A DNA stretch of 36,867 nt from an uncultured Verrucomicrobiota bacterium (GCA_937873455.1 CALMYG010000165.1:1-36867); one strand, 5' to 3'. Numbered from the stretch's first letter, positions 1-7,976 are shown. Notes: a model not told the origin generated them from the sequence alone. Translations and numbers: made by a program.

Positions 1-65
1 ATATTTTGCGATTGGCGGGTCTTCCCGCTCGTATCGTATCAGCGAGCACGTCCTCAATGCCATAG
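1..65 (+). CDS. 3' end of an upstream gene (partial, unidentified)
   Basis: In frame 3 the sequence is open from the window edge to a TAG at 63-65 and encodes about 20 residues ending in SASTSSMP. The stop lies 10 bp before a strong intrinsic terminator at 76-100, which is where a gene end is expected. Frame 2 is also open across this edge (to 307) but runs through the terminator and the repeat, so it is less likely. The product cannot be identified from so short a piece. Confidence 0.3.
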   Translation, partial: ILRLAGLPARIVSASTSSMP

Positions 66-75
66 AGCGTTTTGT

Positions 76-100
76 GCCGCCCGCGCCGAGGGCGGCTTTT
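76..100 (+). terminator. Intrinsic terminator
   Basis: A perfect 7-bp stem GCCGCCC/GGGCGGC with a 7-nt loop is followed directly by TTTT. It closes the partial gene entering from the left edge. Confidence 0.55.
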
Positions 101-119
101 GATGCGGTGTGGGAGCCGG

Positions 120-163
120 GCGGAAAACCGTCGGCGGGGAGTCGTCTGTCCCAGCGGGCCGCC
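120..163 (-). repeat. Inverted partial copy of the dispersed repeat's right end
   Basis: These 44 bases match, with about six differences, the reverse complement of 342-384, the right end of the dispersed repeat that follows. Here the arm is uninterrupted: it lacks the small hairpin present in the left arm of the full element. The locus is therefore a composite of one inverted end fragment plus one full copy. Confidence 0.6.
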
Positions 164-165
164 CT

Positions 166-392
166 CTTTATGCGCCGCAGGCGCATGTGCTACCGCGGGA
201 ATCCGTCGGGCAGACCCGCGAACGCGGGTCCGGGGAGTCGGTTGATCCAGCGGGCCGAGCCGGTCGTCGGCGACCGGCGGCCAGCAAGGCGGAGCGGGGG
301 GCGCTGACCTCATGGTCGCGCCGCCCGCGACAACACCGCTGGCGGCGCGCTGGGACAACCGACTCCCCGCCGACGGATTCCCGCATGGCTCA
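166..392 (+). repeat. Dispersed multi-hairpin repeat, copy A
   Basis: About 225 bp are closely similar to 25752-25981 (copy B). The element starts with the hairpin ATGCGCC-GCA-GGCGCAT. Its outer inverted repeat is a perfect 15-bp pair (195-209 with 370-384) plus a 25-bp pair with three mismatches (232-256 with 344-368). Between the two left-arm blocks sits a hairpin with arms GACCCGCG/CGCGGGTC. Internal stems include GCCGGTCG-TCGG-CGACCGGC (259-278). No convincing protein is encoded. It may be a non-autonomous mobile element or a structured-RNA repeat; copy B retains the stems by paired changes. Confidence 0.7.
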
Positions 393-537
393 CGCATTGC
401 ATAACCAGAACCCGTCACTTCATGAACGGGCTTCAGGTATGCGGTGTCACGAACAAGTCAACCCATCAGGGGTGCGCCCGGCCCGCCGCGCGCGATTTGC
501 TGTTTATTCCTGTCGTCCCTTGAAGTATGGTAACGGC

Positions 538-981
538 ATGACAAAACCCAGGAAAAGTAAACCCGGATCGTTGACCCTGCTGCACCAGAACGACAAGAAC
601 TACCCGAAGAAACCATCGGGTGATATCCTTGAAGTTTTTCCCAACCGCTTTCCTCAACGCGACTATGTCATCACGTTTGATTGCCCGGAATTCACCTCGG
701 TTTGCCCGGTTACCGGGCAGCCGGACTTTGGAAAAATCGTCATTGAATACGTGCCGGACGCGCACTGCATCGAAAGCAAATCGCTCAAACTGTATTTGGG
801 GGCCTACCGCAATCAAGGCGCCTTCGCCGAACAGATTGTCAACCAGGTGCTGACCGACTGCGCGGGCGCGGTTGCGCCGCGCAGCATGCTGGTTACGGGA
901 CATTTTACCGCCCGCGGGGGCATCAGCATCAAGGTCGAGGCCGGTTATTCGAGCGACGAAAACGACGACATCCCGTTCTGA
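538..981 (+). CDS. queF: NADPH-dependent 7-cyano-7-deazaguanine reductase (preQ0 reductase)
   Basis: QueF reduces the nitrile of preQ0 to the amine of preQ1 in the cytosol, a late step in queuosine synthesis for tRNA wobble positions. The 147-residue product has the length of the unimodular QueF class. Visible motifs are the catalytic cysteine in TSVCPVTGQPDF (C56, which forms the thioimide) with the nearby proton-donor aspartate D63, and the family block ESKSLKLYLGAYRNQGAFAE from E79. I chose the ATG at 538: the frame is open further upstream, but that stretch is repeat sequence and would add a non-family N-terminus. The stop lies 3 bp from the convergent TPR gene. No other queuosine gene is in the window, so it appears to be a stand-alone gene. 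Identification is firm from the motifs. Confidence 0.93.
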   Translation: MTKPRKSKPGSLTLLHQNDKNYPKKPSGDILEVFPNRFPQRDYVITFDCPEFTSVCPVTGQPDFGKIVIEYVPDAHCIESKSLKLYLGAYRNQGAFAEQIVNQVLTDCAGAVAPRSMLVTGHFTARGGISIKVEAGYSSDENDDIPF

Positions 982-984
982 CCG

Positions 985-2361
985 TCAGGGTTCGGCGCGC
1001 GCACGCGCGGCGAGCCGGGCCTCAAATGGCGCGCCAGCCGGACTCAGGCGAATATCCCGGAACGCGGCCTGTTGATACACCTGCACGACCACCCGGGCGG
1101 GGGCCAGCTCCAACGCGGCATCAAGGCGGGCGATGGCCGCCTCGACCTCGCCGGCTTCGGCATGCCAGAGGGCGGCATCGAGCACCGGAACGTCCCAGCC
1201 CGGCTCCAGTTCCTCCGCGCGGCGCAAACGGGTCATGGCCTCCTCGCGGCGGCCCGCCTGCCAGTCCAGCGCCGCCAGCTCCCGATACACCCGGGCATTG
1301 TCGGGCTCGATCTCCAACGCCTGCTCCAAGTATTCGCGGGCCTCATCGGCCCGCTCCAGATTACGCAAGGCCAAGCCGGCATTGAAGCGAGGGGCGACGG
1401 CGCCCTCATCCAGCCCCAGCGCCAAAAAAAACACCTCCAACGCCCGCGCCGCTTGTCCGGCGTAGAGAAAAGCGATGCCTTGATCGTTCAAGACATCGCC
1501 GAGATCTTCGGTGGCATCCAGGGCGGCGGTCAGGTGATGAATCGCCCGCTCATAAGCGCCCTGGCGAAGCCAGAGTCGGCCCAGTTGATGATGGGCGACT
1601 TGAAGCCGGGGAAAGAGCGCCAAGGCATTCGTGTAGGCGCGCAGCGCGTCGCCGTCGCGTCCCGCCTGGGTCCATGCATCCGCCTGGCGGACGAAATACA
1701 ACGCGCGGGCCACGGTTTCCGGATCATACGAGGCCGTGGCCGCCGGCGTGCCGGAAGCGGAGGGAATCGCGCTCGCCCGCCATCCGTCCGCGGCTTCGGT
1801 GGATAAGCGCACCGAGGGGCTCAACATCGCCGACACATTGATATACGGCTCGTGATCGGTGCGGCGCGGCGATGCACCTATGGGCGCGGCCTCCTTCGGC
1901 GCGGCGCGGGTAGCGGTCGACAAAACGGCTTCCGAATCCGGATCCGGCTTACTCAGCAGAGCCGAAGGGCGTACATAAGGAATATAAATGCGCGCGGGGC
2001 GGTCGGGGGGGGGTGGCGCGGAATCACCCCCTCCAGGCGCTTCCGGAGGAGCGGATGGCGCGATCTCCGGGGATTTTTCCGTCGGCGCGGGTAACGCGCG
2101 GCTCAACAGCGCCGCCGCCGGGATTTCCAATGCGATGGCGGGCGCCGCCGGTTCCGGTGGCGCCTCCGCGCTATCCGCGACCAACGCCGCTTCCGGGAGC
2201 TCGCGCCCGGACCGGGACAACAGCACAACGAAAACCAGCACGGCGAGCGCCATGACCGAAGCCACGAGCATCCGCTTTTTCCGGCCACCAGTTAACATGC
2301 GATCCACCATCTGGATCACCTTAATACAAAGTTCCAATGCTTGGAACTTTTTGTCGGACAT
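985..2361 (-). CDS. Membrane-anchored TPR protein
   Basis: This 458-residue protein has a basic N-terminus (GGRKKR), one hydrophobic helix at about residues 30-49, a long Pro/Ala-rich linker (about 50-215), then tandem tetratricopeptide repeats to about 435. TPR-type positions are visible in stretches such as ARALYFVRQADAWTQAGRDG and LNDQGIAFLYAGQAARALEV. The topology suggests a single-pass inner-membrane protein whose TPR domain works as a protein-interaction scaffold; the partner is unknown. The start is uncertain. The ATG at 2361 lies between two TTCCAA-TTGGAA palindromes and has a poor ribosome site. An ATG at 2310 (codon 18) has AAGGTG about 6 bases upstream and would leave the palindromes in the promoter. 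It is convergent with queF, with a 3-bp gap. Confidence 0.75.
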   Translation of the reverse strand: MSDKKFQALELCIKVIQMVDRMLTGGRKKRMLVASVMALAVLVFVVLLSRSGRELPEAALVADSAEAPPEPAAPAIALEIPAAALLSRALPAPTEKSPEIAPSAPPEAPGGGDSAPPPPDRPARIYIPYVRPSALLSKPDPDSEAVLSTATRAAPKEAAPIGASPRRTDHEPYINVSAMLSPSVRLSTEAADGWRASAIPSASGTPAATASYDPETVARALYFVRQADAWTQAGRDGDALRAYTNALALFPRLQVAHHQLGRLWLRQGAYERAIHHLTAALDATEDLGDVLNDQGIAFLYAGQAARALEVFFLALGLDEGAVAPRFNAGLALRNLERADEAREYLEQALEIEPDNARVYRELAALDWQAGRREEAMTRLRRAEELEPGWDVPVLDAALWHAEAGEVEAAIARLDAALELAPARVVVQVYQQAAFRDIRLSPAGAPFEARLAARARAEP

Positions 2362-2379
2362 TTTTCCAAGGATTGGAAA
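2331..2379. promoter_or_regulatory. Pair of TTCCAA-N3-TTGGAA palindromes (candidate operator)
   Basis: Two perfect 17-bp palindromes with 7-bp arms occur here: GTTCCAATGCTTGGAAC at 2331-2347 and TTTCCAAGGATTGGAAA at 2363-2379. Their centres are 32 bp apart, about three helical turns, so two dimers would bind the same face of the DNA. They lie around the annotated 5' end of the minus-strand TPR gene, in the divergent region shared with the amylase gene. No other such pair was noticed in the window. Confidence 0.55.
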
Positions 2380-2591
2380 CGTTCACGGATTCGATTTTTC
2401 ACGACAGCGACGGGGGGCAACCGGGCTAACCAAAACCCAATACAACACCCAAAGCGGTTTAATCTTTTTTATAAACGCCCTCCCCCGGCGAACGGCAACA
2501 ACCCGAAGAAGATTGCGCATGCGCCTTACAATCAACGCTTTGCGCATAATTTGTCAAGCCAGAAAGGGGTTAAAGCATTTTCTTAAATCGG

Positions 2592-2621
2592 TTTAACAGG
2601 TGGGGCGGTAAAGCGTATTAT
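2592..2621 (+). promoter_or_regulatory. Candidate sigma-70 promoter for the amylase gene
   Basis: TTTAAC (2592-2597), an 18-bp spacer and TATTAT (2616-2621) resemble a housekeeping promoter. Transcription from it would give a leader of about 50 nt carrying the GAGGA ribosome site just before the ATG at 2681. The rest of 2380-2591 is fairly AT-rich and shows no gene. Confidence 0.35.
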
Positions 2622-2680
2622 GAGGGCATGGATGCGCGACGGGCGCGCGGAATGCAGTGGAAAAACTCGAGGAATAGACC

Positions 2681-5600
2681 ATGAAGGTATGGAAACTAGG
2701 TGTTGCGTCGGTATTGGGCATGTGGTTGGCGTTGGCGGCGGCGGCCGATCCGTATTGGTTGACCCCGCGGGGCGCCGGATTCACCTACACCCCCAGCCCG
2801 GAAGACTGGCGGGACATCAATATGTATCAGTTGTTTACCGACCGGTTTTTTGACGGCAATTCCGGCAACAACAACATCCGCGGCTGGCACTCCCACGGCA
2901 GCGACGACCGTCACCGCTCCATGGGCGGCGACTGGGCCGGCATCAAACAGAAGCTGCCCTACCTTGCCGGTATGGGCGTCAACGCCATCTGGGTTTCCGG
3001 CGTACAGATGAACGCCCAAGGCGTGGACACCCGCTATACCCCCTACCATGCCTACCACCCGACTGACTTCTATCGCGCCGAGCCGATGTTCGGTACCTTC
3101 GACGAACTGAAAGACCTGATCGACACCGCGCACAGCATGGGCATCTACGTCATGATCGACGTTGTCATCAACCACATGGCCGACCTATCCGGCCTCGGCG
3201 GCGGCAAGGACGACTACTACCACGCGTTCGGCGGCGGCAATCTTTTCTGGTGGGACAACAACAAACGCCACGCCTGGCCCTTCGACGGGCTCCAGTATTT
3301 CCACAACAACGGCAAAATCACCGACTGGGGGAACAGCTTCCAGATCATCAACGGCGCGTTTGTCGGCACCGACGACCTCCGCACCAGCGACCCCTACGTG
3401 CAGGGACACCTCGTCGATATCTTCAAAAACCTGATCGACGCCACCGACTGCGACGGCTTCCGGGTCGACGCCATCAAACACGTCGAACGCGACTTCATGA
3501 TGAACTGGGCGCAGCAGATGCGCGATCACGCCGCCTTCCGCGGCAAAAACAACTTCATCCTCTTCGGCGAGGATTTCAATTACGACGACTACGCGGTCGG
3601 CCTGCAGTGCAACGAAAGCCGGGGCGGTCGCTTCAATTCCGCCCTCTACTTCCCCATGCAGATGACCATGAAAAACGTGTTCGCCTACGAGCAGGGCACG
3701 CGCCAGATCACCGACCGCCGCAACAACCTGCATCATTACGGATCCGGTGCGCAAAACCTGGTCACCTTCATGGACAACCACGACGTCGACCGCATCGCGC
3801 TGGAAATGGGCGATGCGTGGGAGGCCAAGCTTGGTCCCGCGTTGACCTTCCTCTACACCGGCACGCCGGTTCCCTGTTTGTTTTACGGCACCGAACACGG
3901 CTTCAACCAAGGCAACCGCCGGAACATGGGCCTGAACGACGGCGACTACCAGCGCGAAGTCATGTGGAACTTCGGCTACCAGCCCGGCCGCGCCTGGGGC
4001 GACAAATTCCACACGAGCGGTCCTTACAACTACATCAAAAAATTGAACGAGCTGCGCGCCCAGCACCGCAGCCTCACCCGCGGCAATTTCACCACCCGCT
4101 GGGAGGAAAACAACAAAGGCATCTACGCCTACACCCGCGTGTACGGCAACGAGGAATCGCTGGTGGTGTTCAACACCGACTGGGGAACCAAAAACTGCCA
4201 GCCGGCGGTCGGCAAACCCAACGGCACGGTGTTCGTCAATGCGCTGAACCCGACCGAAACCCTCACCGTCACCGACGGCAAACTGAATGTATCCGTCGAC
4301 GGCAAACAATCGAAAATCTTCATCGCCGGGTCTTCCATGACCGTGCAAACGTCGTGCAACGGCACGCATGTTCAAATCGTATACGACAAGGCGGGCGGCC
4401 CGCTGGCCAACGCCGCGCAAATCTGGATCGGCTACGGCAACGACGGATTCCTGAACCACACCAGCGCGCTGATGACCCTGGTCGACGGCAAATACACCTT
4501 CTCGTATCCGCAAACCAACGCCAACCGCTTCCTGAACTTCTATTTCCACAACGGACAGGAGCCCCGCACCTACGACAACCGCAACGGGCAGGATTGGCAA
4601 TACGACGTCTTTAATTGCCGGGCCAGCGGCGTCGCGTTGACCTGGATGGGCGGCACCCACCACTGGCCGGCCAACGACATCCCGGCCGCCCACGACGTGT
4701 GGATCAACACCTACTCCCAACCCATCGGCGCGGCGGGCGGCGCCTCGCTCGTGTACTCCACCGACGGCGGCAACACCTGGCAATCGCGGCCGCTAAACAA
4801 AGCGGGGACCACGGAAAACGGCCACGACTGGTGGAACGTCAACCTCGGCGGTTTCCCGGCCGGCACCCACATCCGCTACGCGGTCACCGCCATCGGCGTG
4901 CAGAACGATCTGTGGGATAACAACACCGGCAACGACTACATCGCGGTCGTCGCCGGCGGGGCGGTCGGAGCCATTCGTGCCGTCGCCAACACCCGCCATT
5001 GGCCGCTCAACGGCAGCATCACCCCGCAAGACGACGTGTGGATTGACGTGGACTCGTTCCCGCGGAACGCCGGCGCGGGCGGGCTGGTCGTATACTCGAC
5101 CGACGGGGTCAACTGGAATACCGCGCCGCTCATCCACAACGACGGCCACGACGATGAAAACGGCGGCTGGGATGCCTGGCACCTCAACCTCGGCAAATTC
5201 AACGCCAACACAACGATTCGTTATGCGATCATGGTGCAGGACGGCAACGGAAACGAAACCTGGGACAACAACCAGGGCAACGACTTCCTTGCCACCGTCA
5301 ACTCCAGCGGAAACGCGATCATCTGGTTCGGCAACGTCACCGGTGCGGGCGTACCCAAGCCGGAAATCGTCCTGGACATGGTATCGGCCAACCAGGCGAT
5401 GATTGCCGCCGACCCGCTCAAGAGCGGCACCGCCTTCACCGTGTTGCAGTCCATGAACCTGATCGACTGGATCGAGGTCGACCACTTTGTCGGCACCACC
5501 AACGCCCCGGGCAAGACCATCGCCATGCCGCAAGGGGAAGGCCCGTTCTTCTACGCCTTGCGTGCGGATCAGGCCCCGGGCAACCAGGTCGCCGCCCAGG

Positions 5601-5869
5601 AAGCGCTGATGGTTCGAATTGAAACCGAACCGGCCGGCGCCACCGCCGAGGTGGACCTTGTGTACAACGTGAACGATGGTCCTTCCTGGACCGCGATACC
5701 GATGCGCAAGGTCGCGACGGTCGGCAACCGCGACATATGGACCGCCCCGGTCGGCGCCTTCCCGGCGGGAACGATCATCCGGTACGCCATCGCCATGAAC
5801 GATTTCGATGACAATCAAATCTGGGCAAACAATGGCGGGAATGATTTCACCACCATCGTCGTTCCATAA
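2681..5869 (+). CDS. Secreted multidomain alpha-amylase (GH13) with CBM25-like modules
   Basis: This is a 1,062-residue extracellular enzyme expected to cleave alpha-1,4 bonds of starch or related glucans. A signal peptide spans about residues 1-22 (basic start, hydrophobic core, AAA-AD cleavage). The GH13 barrel follows, with INHM in conserved region I, GFRVDAIKH with nucleophile D263, FGED with acid/base E297, and FMDNHD with D368. A beta-rich C domain ends near residue 555. Downstream are about four modules related to CBM25-type starch-binding domains: three end in WDNN-GND or WANN-GND patterns (about 655-755, 764-870, 975-1062), and a more diverged one lies at about 560-650. A different beta domain sits at about 876-970. 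A GAGGA ribosome site precedes the ATG. The adjacent type II secretion genes may export it. Exact substrate specificity cannot be read from the sequence. Confidence 0.9.
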   Translation: MKVWKLGVASVLGMWLALAAAADPYWLTPRGAGFTYTPSPEDWRDINMYQLFTDRFFDGNSGNNNIRGWHSHGSDDRHRSMGGDWAGIKQKLPYLAGMGVNAIWVSGVQMNAQGVDTRYTPYHAYHPTDFYRAEPMFGTFDELKDLIDTAHSMGIYVMIDVVINHMADLSGLGGGKDDYYHAFGGGNLFWWDNNKRHAWPFDGLQYFHNNGKITDWGNSFQIINGAFVGTDDLRTSDPYVQGHLVDIFKNLIDATDCDGFRVDAIKHVERDFMMNWAQQMRDHAAFRGKNNFILFGEDFNYDDYAVGLQCNESRGGRFNSALYFPMQMTMKNVFAYEQGTRQITDRRNNLHHYGSGAQNLVTFMDNHDVDRIALEMGDAWEAKLGPALTFLYTGTPVPCLFYGTEHGFNQGNRRNMGLNDGDYQREVMWNFGYQPGRAWGDKFHTSGPYNYIKKLNELRAQHRSLTRGNFTTRWEENNKGIYAYTRVYGNEESLVVFNTDWGTKNCQPAVGKPNGTVFVNALNPTETLTVTDGKLNVSVDGKQSKIFIAGSSMTVQTSCNGTHVQIVYDKAGGPLANAAQIWIGYGNDGFLNHTSALMTLVDGKYTFSYPQTNANRFLNFYFHNGQEPRTYDNRNGQDWQYDVFNCRASGVALTWMGGTHHWPANDIPAAHDVWINTYSQPIGAAGGASLVYSTDGGNTWQSRPLNKAGTTENGHDWWNVNLGGFPAGTHIRYAVTAIGVQNDLWDNNTGNDYIAVVAGGAVGAIRAVANTRHWPLNGSITPQDDVWIDVDSFPRNAGAGGLVVYSTDGVNWNTAPLIHNDGHDDENGGWDAWHLNLGKFNANTTIRYAIMVQDGNGNETWDNNQGNDFLATVNSSGNAIIWFGNVTGAGVPKPEIVLDMVSANQAMIAADPLKSGTAFTVLQSMNLIDWIEVDHFVGTTNAPGKTIAMPQGEGPFFYALRADQAPGNQVAAQEALMVRIETEPAGATAEVDLVYNVNDGPSWTAIPMRKVATVGNRDIWTAPVGAFPAGTIIRYAIAMNDFDDNQIWANNGGNDFTTIVVP

Positions 5870-6098
5870 TCCCAGCGAAGGGCCGCGGCCACGTTCCAAC
5901 GAACGCCGAAGGTAAGCGGCGGCGCGTACCGGCTTTCGCTCGGAGGACTTGTTGGGTGCTTTATGTTCTTCTCAGGCCGGCTGAGACAATGCGTCCAGGG
6001 TGGGTATCGTGTTTTTCGCATACTCGGACGCGATGCCGCCATTTCTATGTCCCCGGCTTCCGGCTTCGGGCGTCCACAGGAGGCGCTTGTTCGCCTCT
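5870..6098. other. Intergenic region without a recognised feature
   Basis: After the amylase stop the first ~80 bases are GC-rich, then composition becomes more AT-rich toward the toxin-antitoxin island. I see no convincing reading frame, terminator or repeat. It may mark the left edge of the acquired segment. Confidence 0.3.
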
Positions 6099-6506
6099 TT
6101 ATTCTTTTCTCTTTGTCTGTTCTTCCCAATACGTTCTGGGCTTAACAATTTTAGTTGCTCCGAATTTCTTGAGCACAAGTAAATCGTCATCGCCGGTAAT
6201 GATATAATCTGCATTGGCGGCGTGGGCGGCACCAAGTATGTTGACGTCATCAGGATCGCGGCATAGCGACTTGGGAACGAAATCAGCCTCTACAATGGTT
6301 GTATACGTTCGAAGGAATTGAATAACGTTGTCGGTATCGGAATGAGGCAGTTTGATTTTCCTGATCAGCTTGTCCTTCACATCGGCCAGAATTTCCTCGG
6401 TAAGGAAAATGTCATCCGTGTTCATGCAGTACTCGAACACGGCTTCACACAGTCCTCGCGCAGCATAGGCGGCAATCAGTATATTGGCATCAAGGACCAC
6501 CCTCAT
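6099..6506 (-). CDS. PIN-domain toxin-like ribonuclease (VapC/COG1569 type)
   Basis: This 135-residue protein has the PIN fold of VapC-like toxins, metal-dependent RNases that cut tRNA, rRNA or mRNA when released from their antitoxin. Acidic positions are visible in VVLDANIL (near residue 6), in the central LTEEIL region, in CRDPDDVNIL and in ITGDDDLL, which together build the PIN metal site. Its ATG overlaps the stop of the upstream ribbon-helix-helix gene by 4 bases (ATGA), the usual translational coupling of toxin to antitoxin. The exact RNA target is unknown. Base composition is less GC-rich than the amylase gene next door, consistent with transfer. Confidence 0.85.
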   Translation of the reverse strand: MRVVLDANILIAAYAARGLCEAVFEYCMNTDDIFLTEEILADVKDKLIRKIKLPHSDTDNVIQFLRTYTTIVEADFVPKSLCRDPDDVNILGAAHAANADYIITGDDDLLVLKKFGATKIVKPRTYWEEQTKRKE

Positions 6507-6718
6507 TTTAGGGCTCGGAAGACATCCTCATCCGTCAGGATCCCTTGGGCCTCTGCAAAGGGGAGCACTTTCTTGCGGAGTGTACGAAAGCGTTCAAGGG
6601 CGACATGGCGCCGTATTGATTCGCGGACAATATCGCTAACAGCCTTGTTTTCATCGCGACTTAATGCCTTCAGTTCTTTGCGAAGACTGTCTGGTATTCG
6701 TATGGTAAGCGTTGTCAT
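6503..6718 (-). CDS. Ribbon-helix-helix antitoxin (CopG/Arc-like)
   Basis: This 71-residue protein opens with a ribbon strand (TTLTIRIPDSLRKEL) followed by two helices containing AVSDIVRESIRRHV, the classic RHH DNA-binding fold. The C-terminal tail from about residue 45 would bind and block the PIN toxin. As in related operons it probably represses its own promoter upstream of 6718. It sits first in a two-gene operon with the PIN toxin and overlaps it by 4 bases. Family and pairing are clear; the operator was not located. Confidence 0.85.
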   Translation of the reverse strand: MTTLTIRIPDSLRKELKALSRDENKAVSDIVRESIRRHVALERFRTLRKKVLPFAEAQGILTDEDVFRALK

Positions 6719-6772
6719 GTGTTACAATGTAGCACGCTGCTGATTCTTGTCAATGCCGCCGCTTTGCGAACG

Positions 6773-6847
6773 TTACGCCTCTGTTATTGAACCCTTGATC
6801 ACCACGCTTCCTTCTGCCATCTCGGCGGAGCATTTGGGACATTTCAT
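6773..6847 (-). CDS. 24-residue zinc-ribbon N-terminus (small ORF or gene remnant)
   Basis: A short frame encodes 24 residues beginning MKCPKCSAEM and ending at TAA. The CPxC knuckle followed by a small-residue turn is how many small zinc-ribbon proteins start, but the second CxxC knuckle is absent, so this looks like a truncated gene or a microprotein. AGGAA lies about 7 bases before the ATG, a good ribosome site, and the ATG is about 20 bases after the stop of the signal-peptidase-like gene, so the two could be co-transcribed. Function unknown. Confidence 0.4.
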   Translation of the reverse strand: MKCPKCSAEMAEGSVVIKGSITEA

Positions 6848-6867
6848 GCTATTTTCCTAGACAAGGC

Positions 6868-7362
6868 TCAGCGGCGCGGCGCTTCTCCGCGTCCTGAAGG
6901 CGCAGGTTCGATCTTCGTTACCTTTCCCAGCAATTTGGTTCTTTCTATTGGGCCAATATATCTCGAATCATACGCCACATCCGTGTTGTCCCCTAGCAGA
7001 AAGTATTGAGTCGGCCCGAGTTCATGAACCGATGAATCATTATCCGCCGCCTTGTAATTTAATCCGGGGGGAAGAGTTAGCACAACCCCATCGGCCATTA
7101 TGTGATTCGAGCTTATCGCCAATATTTCGTTGGGTAATCCAAGGATTCGAAATACAAAAACAGCATCGGCCGGTTCAGGTGGATTAAACGCCACGAGATC
7201 GAACCGAGCCGGGTCCGTTGTGCGGTAAGCCCTATAATTGATTGTTACCGAGCTGCCGACAGGAATTGTTGGCGTCATGGATTCGCTAGGGGCATGAAAC
7301 GTCTGGGTTGAACAGCCTATGCACGTTGCGAGAATCAGAATTATTGCCGTGCGTGTTTTCAT
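6868..7362 (-). CDS. Signal peptidase I-like (S26) lipoprotein lacking the catalytic lysine
   Basis: The 164-residue product starts with a hydrophobic segment ending in a cysteine (IGC at residue 17), so a lipoprotein signal is likely although the lipobox is not ideal. It then shows signal peptidase I boxes: ESMTPT with the nucleophile-type serine S28, a box resembling KR-x-x-G-x-P-G-D, and the GDN...DSR-x-x-G-x-I block. In the second box the general-base lysine position is phenylalanine (FRILGLPNE, F71), so classical Ser-Lys catalysis should not work. It may be an inactive homologue or have another role. The ATG at 7362 is preferred; GAGG lies about 13 bases upstream, and a TTG four codons earlier would leave that site too close. 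It sits between two toxin-antitoxin pairs. Confidence 0.65.
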   Translation of the reverse strand: MKTRTAIILILATCIGCSTQTFHAPSESMTPTIPVGSSVTINYRAYRTTDPARFDLVAFNPPEPADAVFVFRILGLPNEILAISSNHIMADGVVLTLPPGLNYKAADNDSSVHELGPTQYFLLGDNTDVAYDSRYIGPIERTKLLGKVTKIEPAPSGRGEAPRR

Positions 7363-7423
7363 AATGAACGACAAGCCTCAGTGCGCCCCGCTTCGGGTGT
7401 ACTTCTGGCGGCGCATGAATCTC

Positions 7424-7729
7424 TTATTCCCTCGTAGTCAACTCTGCGATGTTCAAATCTTGCTCTCCCCGCATCACCAAAACGATATAAATATTATCTG
7501 CCGCGGCACGGTAAAATATGCGACAAGGTGATACAATGACCTGTCGGTAGGGTAGGCGTTTAATCTCGGGCGGCTTTGAGCCAGAATCGGGGAAATGAAC
7601 GAGTCGGTCCACCGTATCAAACACTTTTCTGACTAAGGTTTTAGCGGCGTCCGGATTGTCGAGAGCTATATATTCAGCGATCACCTCAAGATCAGTTAGT
7701 GCCGGTTCCGTCCAAATCAAGCGAGCCAT
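7424..7729 (-). CDS. RelE/ParE-family toxin
   Basis: This 101-residue protein has the compact ParE/RelE layout: an N-terminal strand and helix pair (IWTEPALTDLEVIAEYIALDNPDAA), then the beta-sheet core with RQVIVSPCRIFYRA and IYIVLVMRGEQ. Known members act as mRNA interferases on the ribosome (RelE) or gyrase poisons (ParE); which applies here cannot be told by eye. The pattern 'PYRQVIV..YRIFYR..' fits the ParE-like branch. Its start overlaps the end of the antitoxin gene by 13 bases, so it is translationally coupled. Confidence 0.85.
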   Translation of the reverse strand: MARLIWTEPALTDLEVIAEYIALDNPDAAKTLVRKVFDTVDRLVHFPDSGSKPPEIKRLPYRQVIVSPCRIFYRAAADNIYIVLVMRGEQDLNIAELTTRE

Positions 7730-7974
7730 CGCCGCATCCTTTTGCGTGCTTGCTCTTGGGTGAGGGTACGACCATCTCGGATCGCTTGCTCTCCCCGTGC
7801 GATGCCTTCAAGTATACGCATCCGCTTTTGCTGAAGTTCGTAGCTCTCAACGTCTACGAGGTAAGCCGCAGGCCGGCCATGTTCCGTGATGAGCACGGGA
7901 TCGCGATTCTCCTGAAGTTCCGCGATAAGCCGGGTTGCTTGACGTTTTAATGTGGTTACAAGCTCAGTTTTCAT
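7717..7974 (-). CDS. Phd/YefM-family antitoxin
   Basis: The 85-residue product begins MKTELVTTLKRQATRLIAEL and continues through DPVLITEHGRPAAYLVDVESYE, the Phd/YefM N-terminal DNA-binding fold with its typical 'vliTkhGrPaAvLvs' strand. The C-terminal helical tail, rich in Arg and Glu, would wrap the toxin. I chose the ATG at 7974; a GTG three codons upstream is possible but lies inside the palindromic operator. It is the first gene of the pair and probably represses the operon. Confidence 0.85.
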   Translation of the reverse strand: MKTELVTTLKRQATRLIAELQENRDPVLITEHGRPAAYLVDVESYELQQKRMRILEGIARGEQAIRDGRTLTQEQARKRMRRWLA

Positions 7975-7976
7975 GA

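Noticed and set aside
2..307. Open frame 2 running from the left edge through the repeat
   Set aside because: It passes through an intrinsic terminator and continues into the dispersed repeat, where its peptide is just the translated inverted repeat.
166..392. CRISPR or tandem repeat array
   Set aside because: The repeats are inverted and dispersed, with no regular spacers.
400..537. PreQ1 riboswitch upstream of queF
   Set aside because: I found no compact aptamer with the conserved A-rich tail and pseudoknot pairing before the ATG.
3185..4783. Long minus-strand open frame (532 codons) opposite the amylase gene
   Set aside because: It is antisense to a gene with clear GH13 motifs, its composition is Val/Ala/Gly-rich without any family signal, and it reflects the GC-rich third positions of the real gene.
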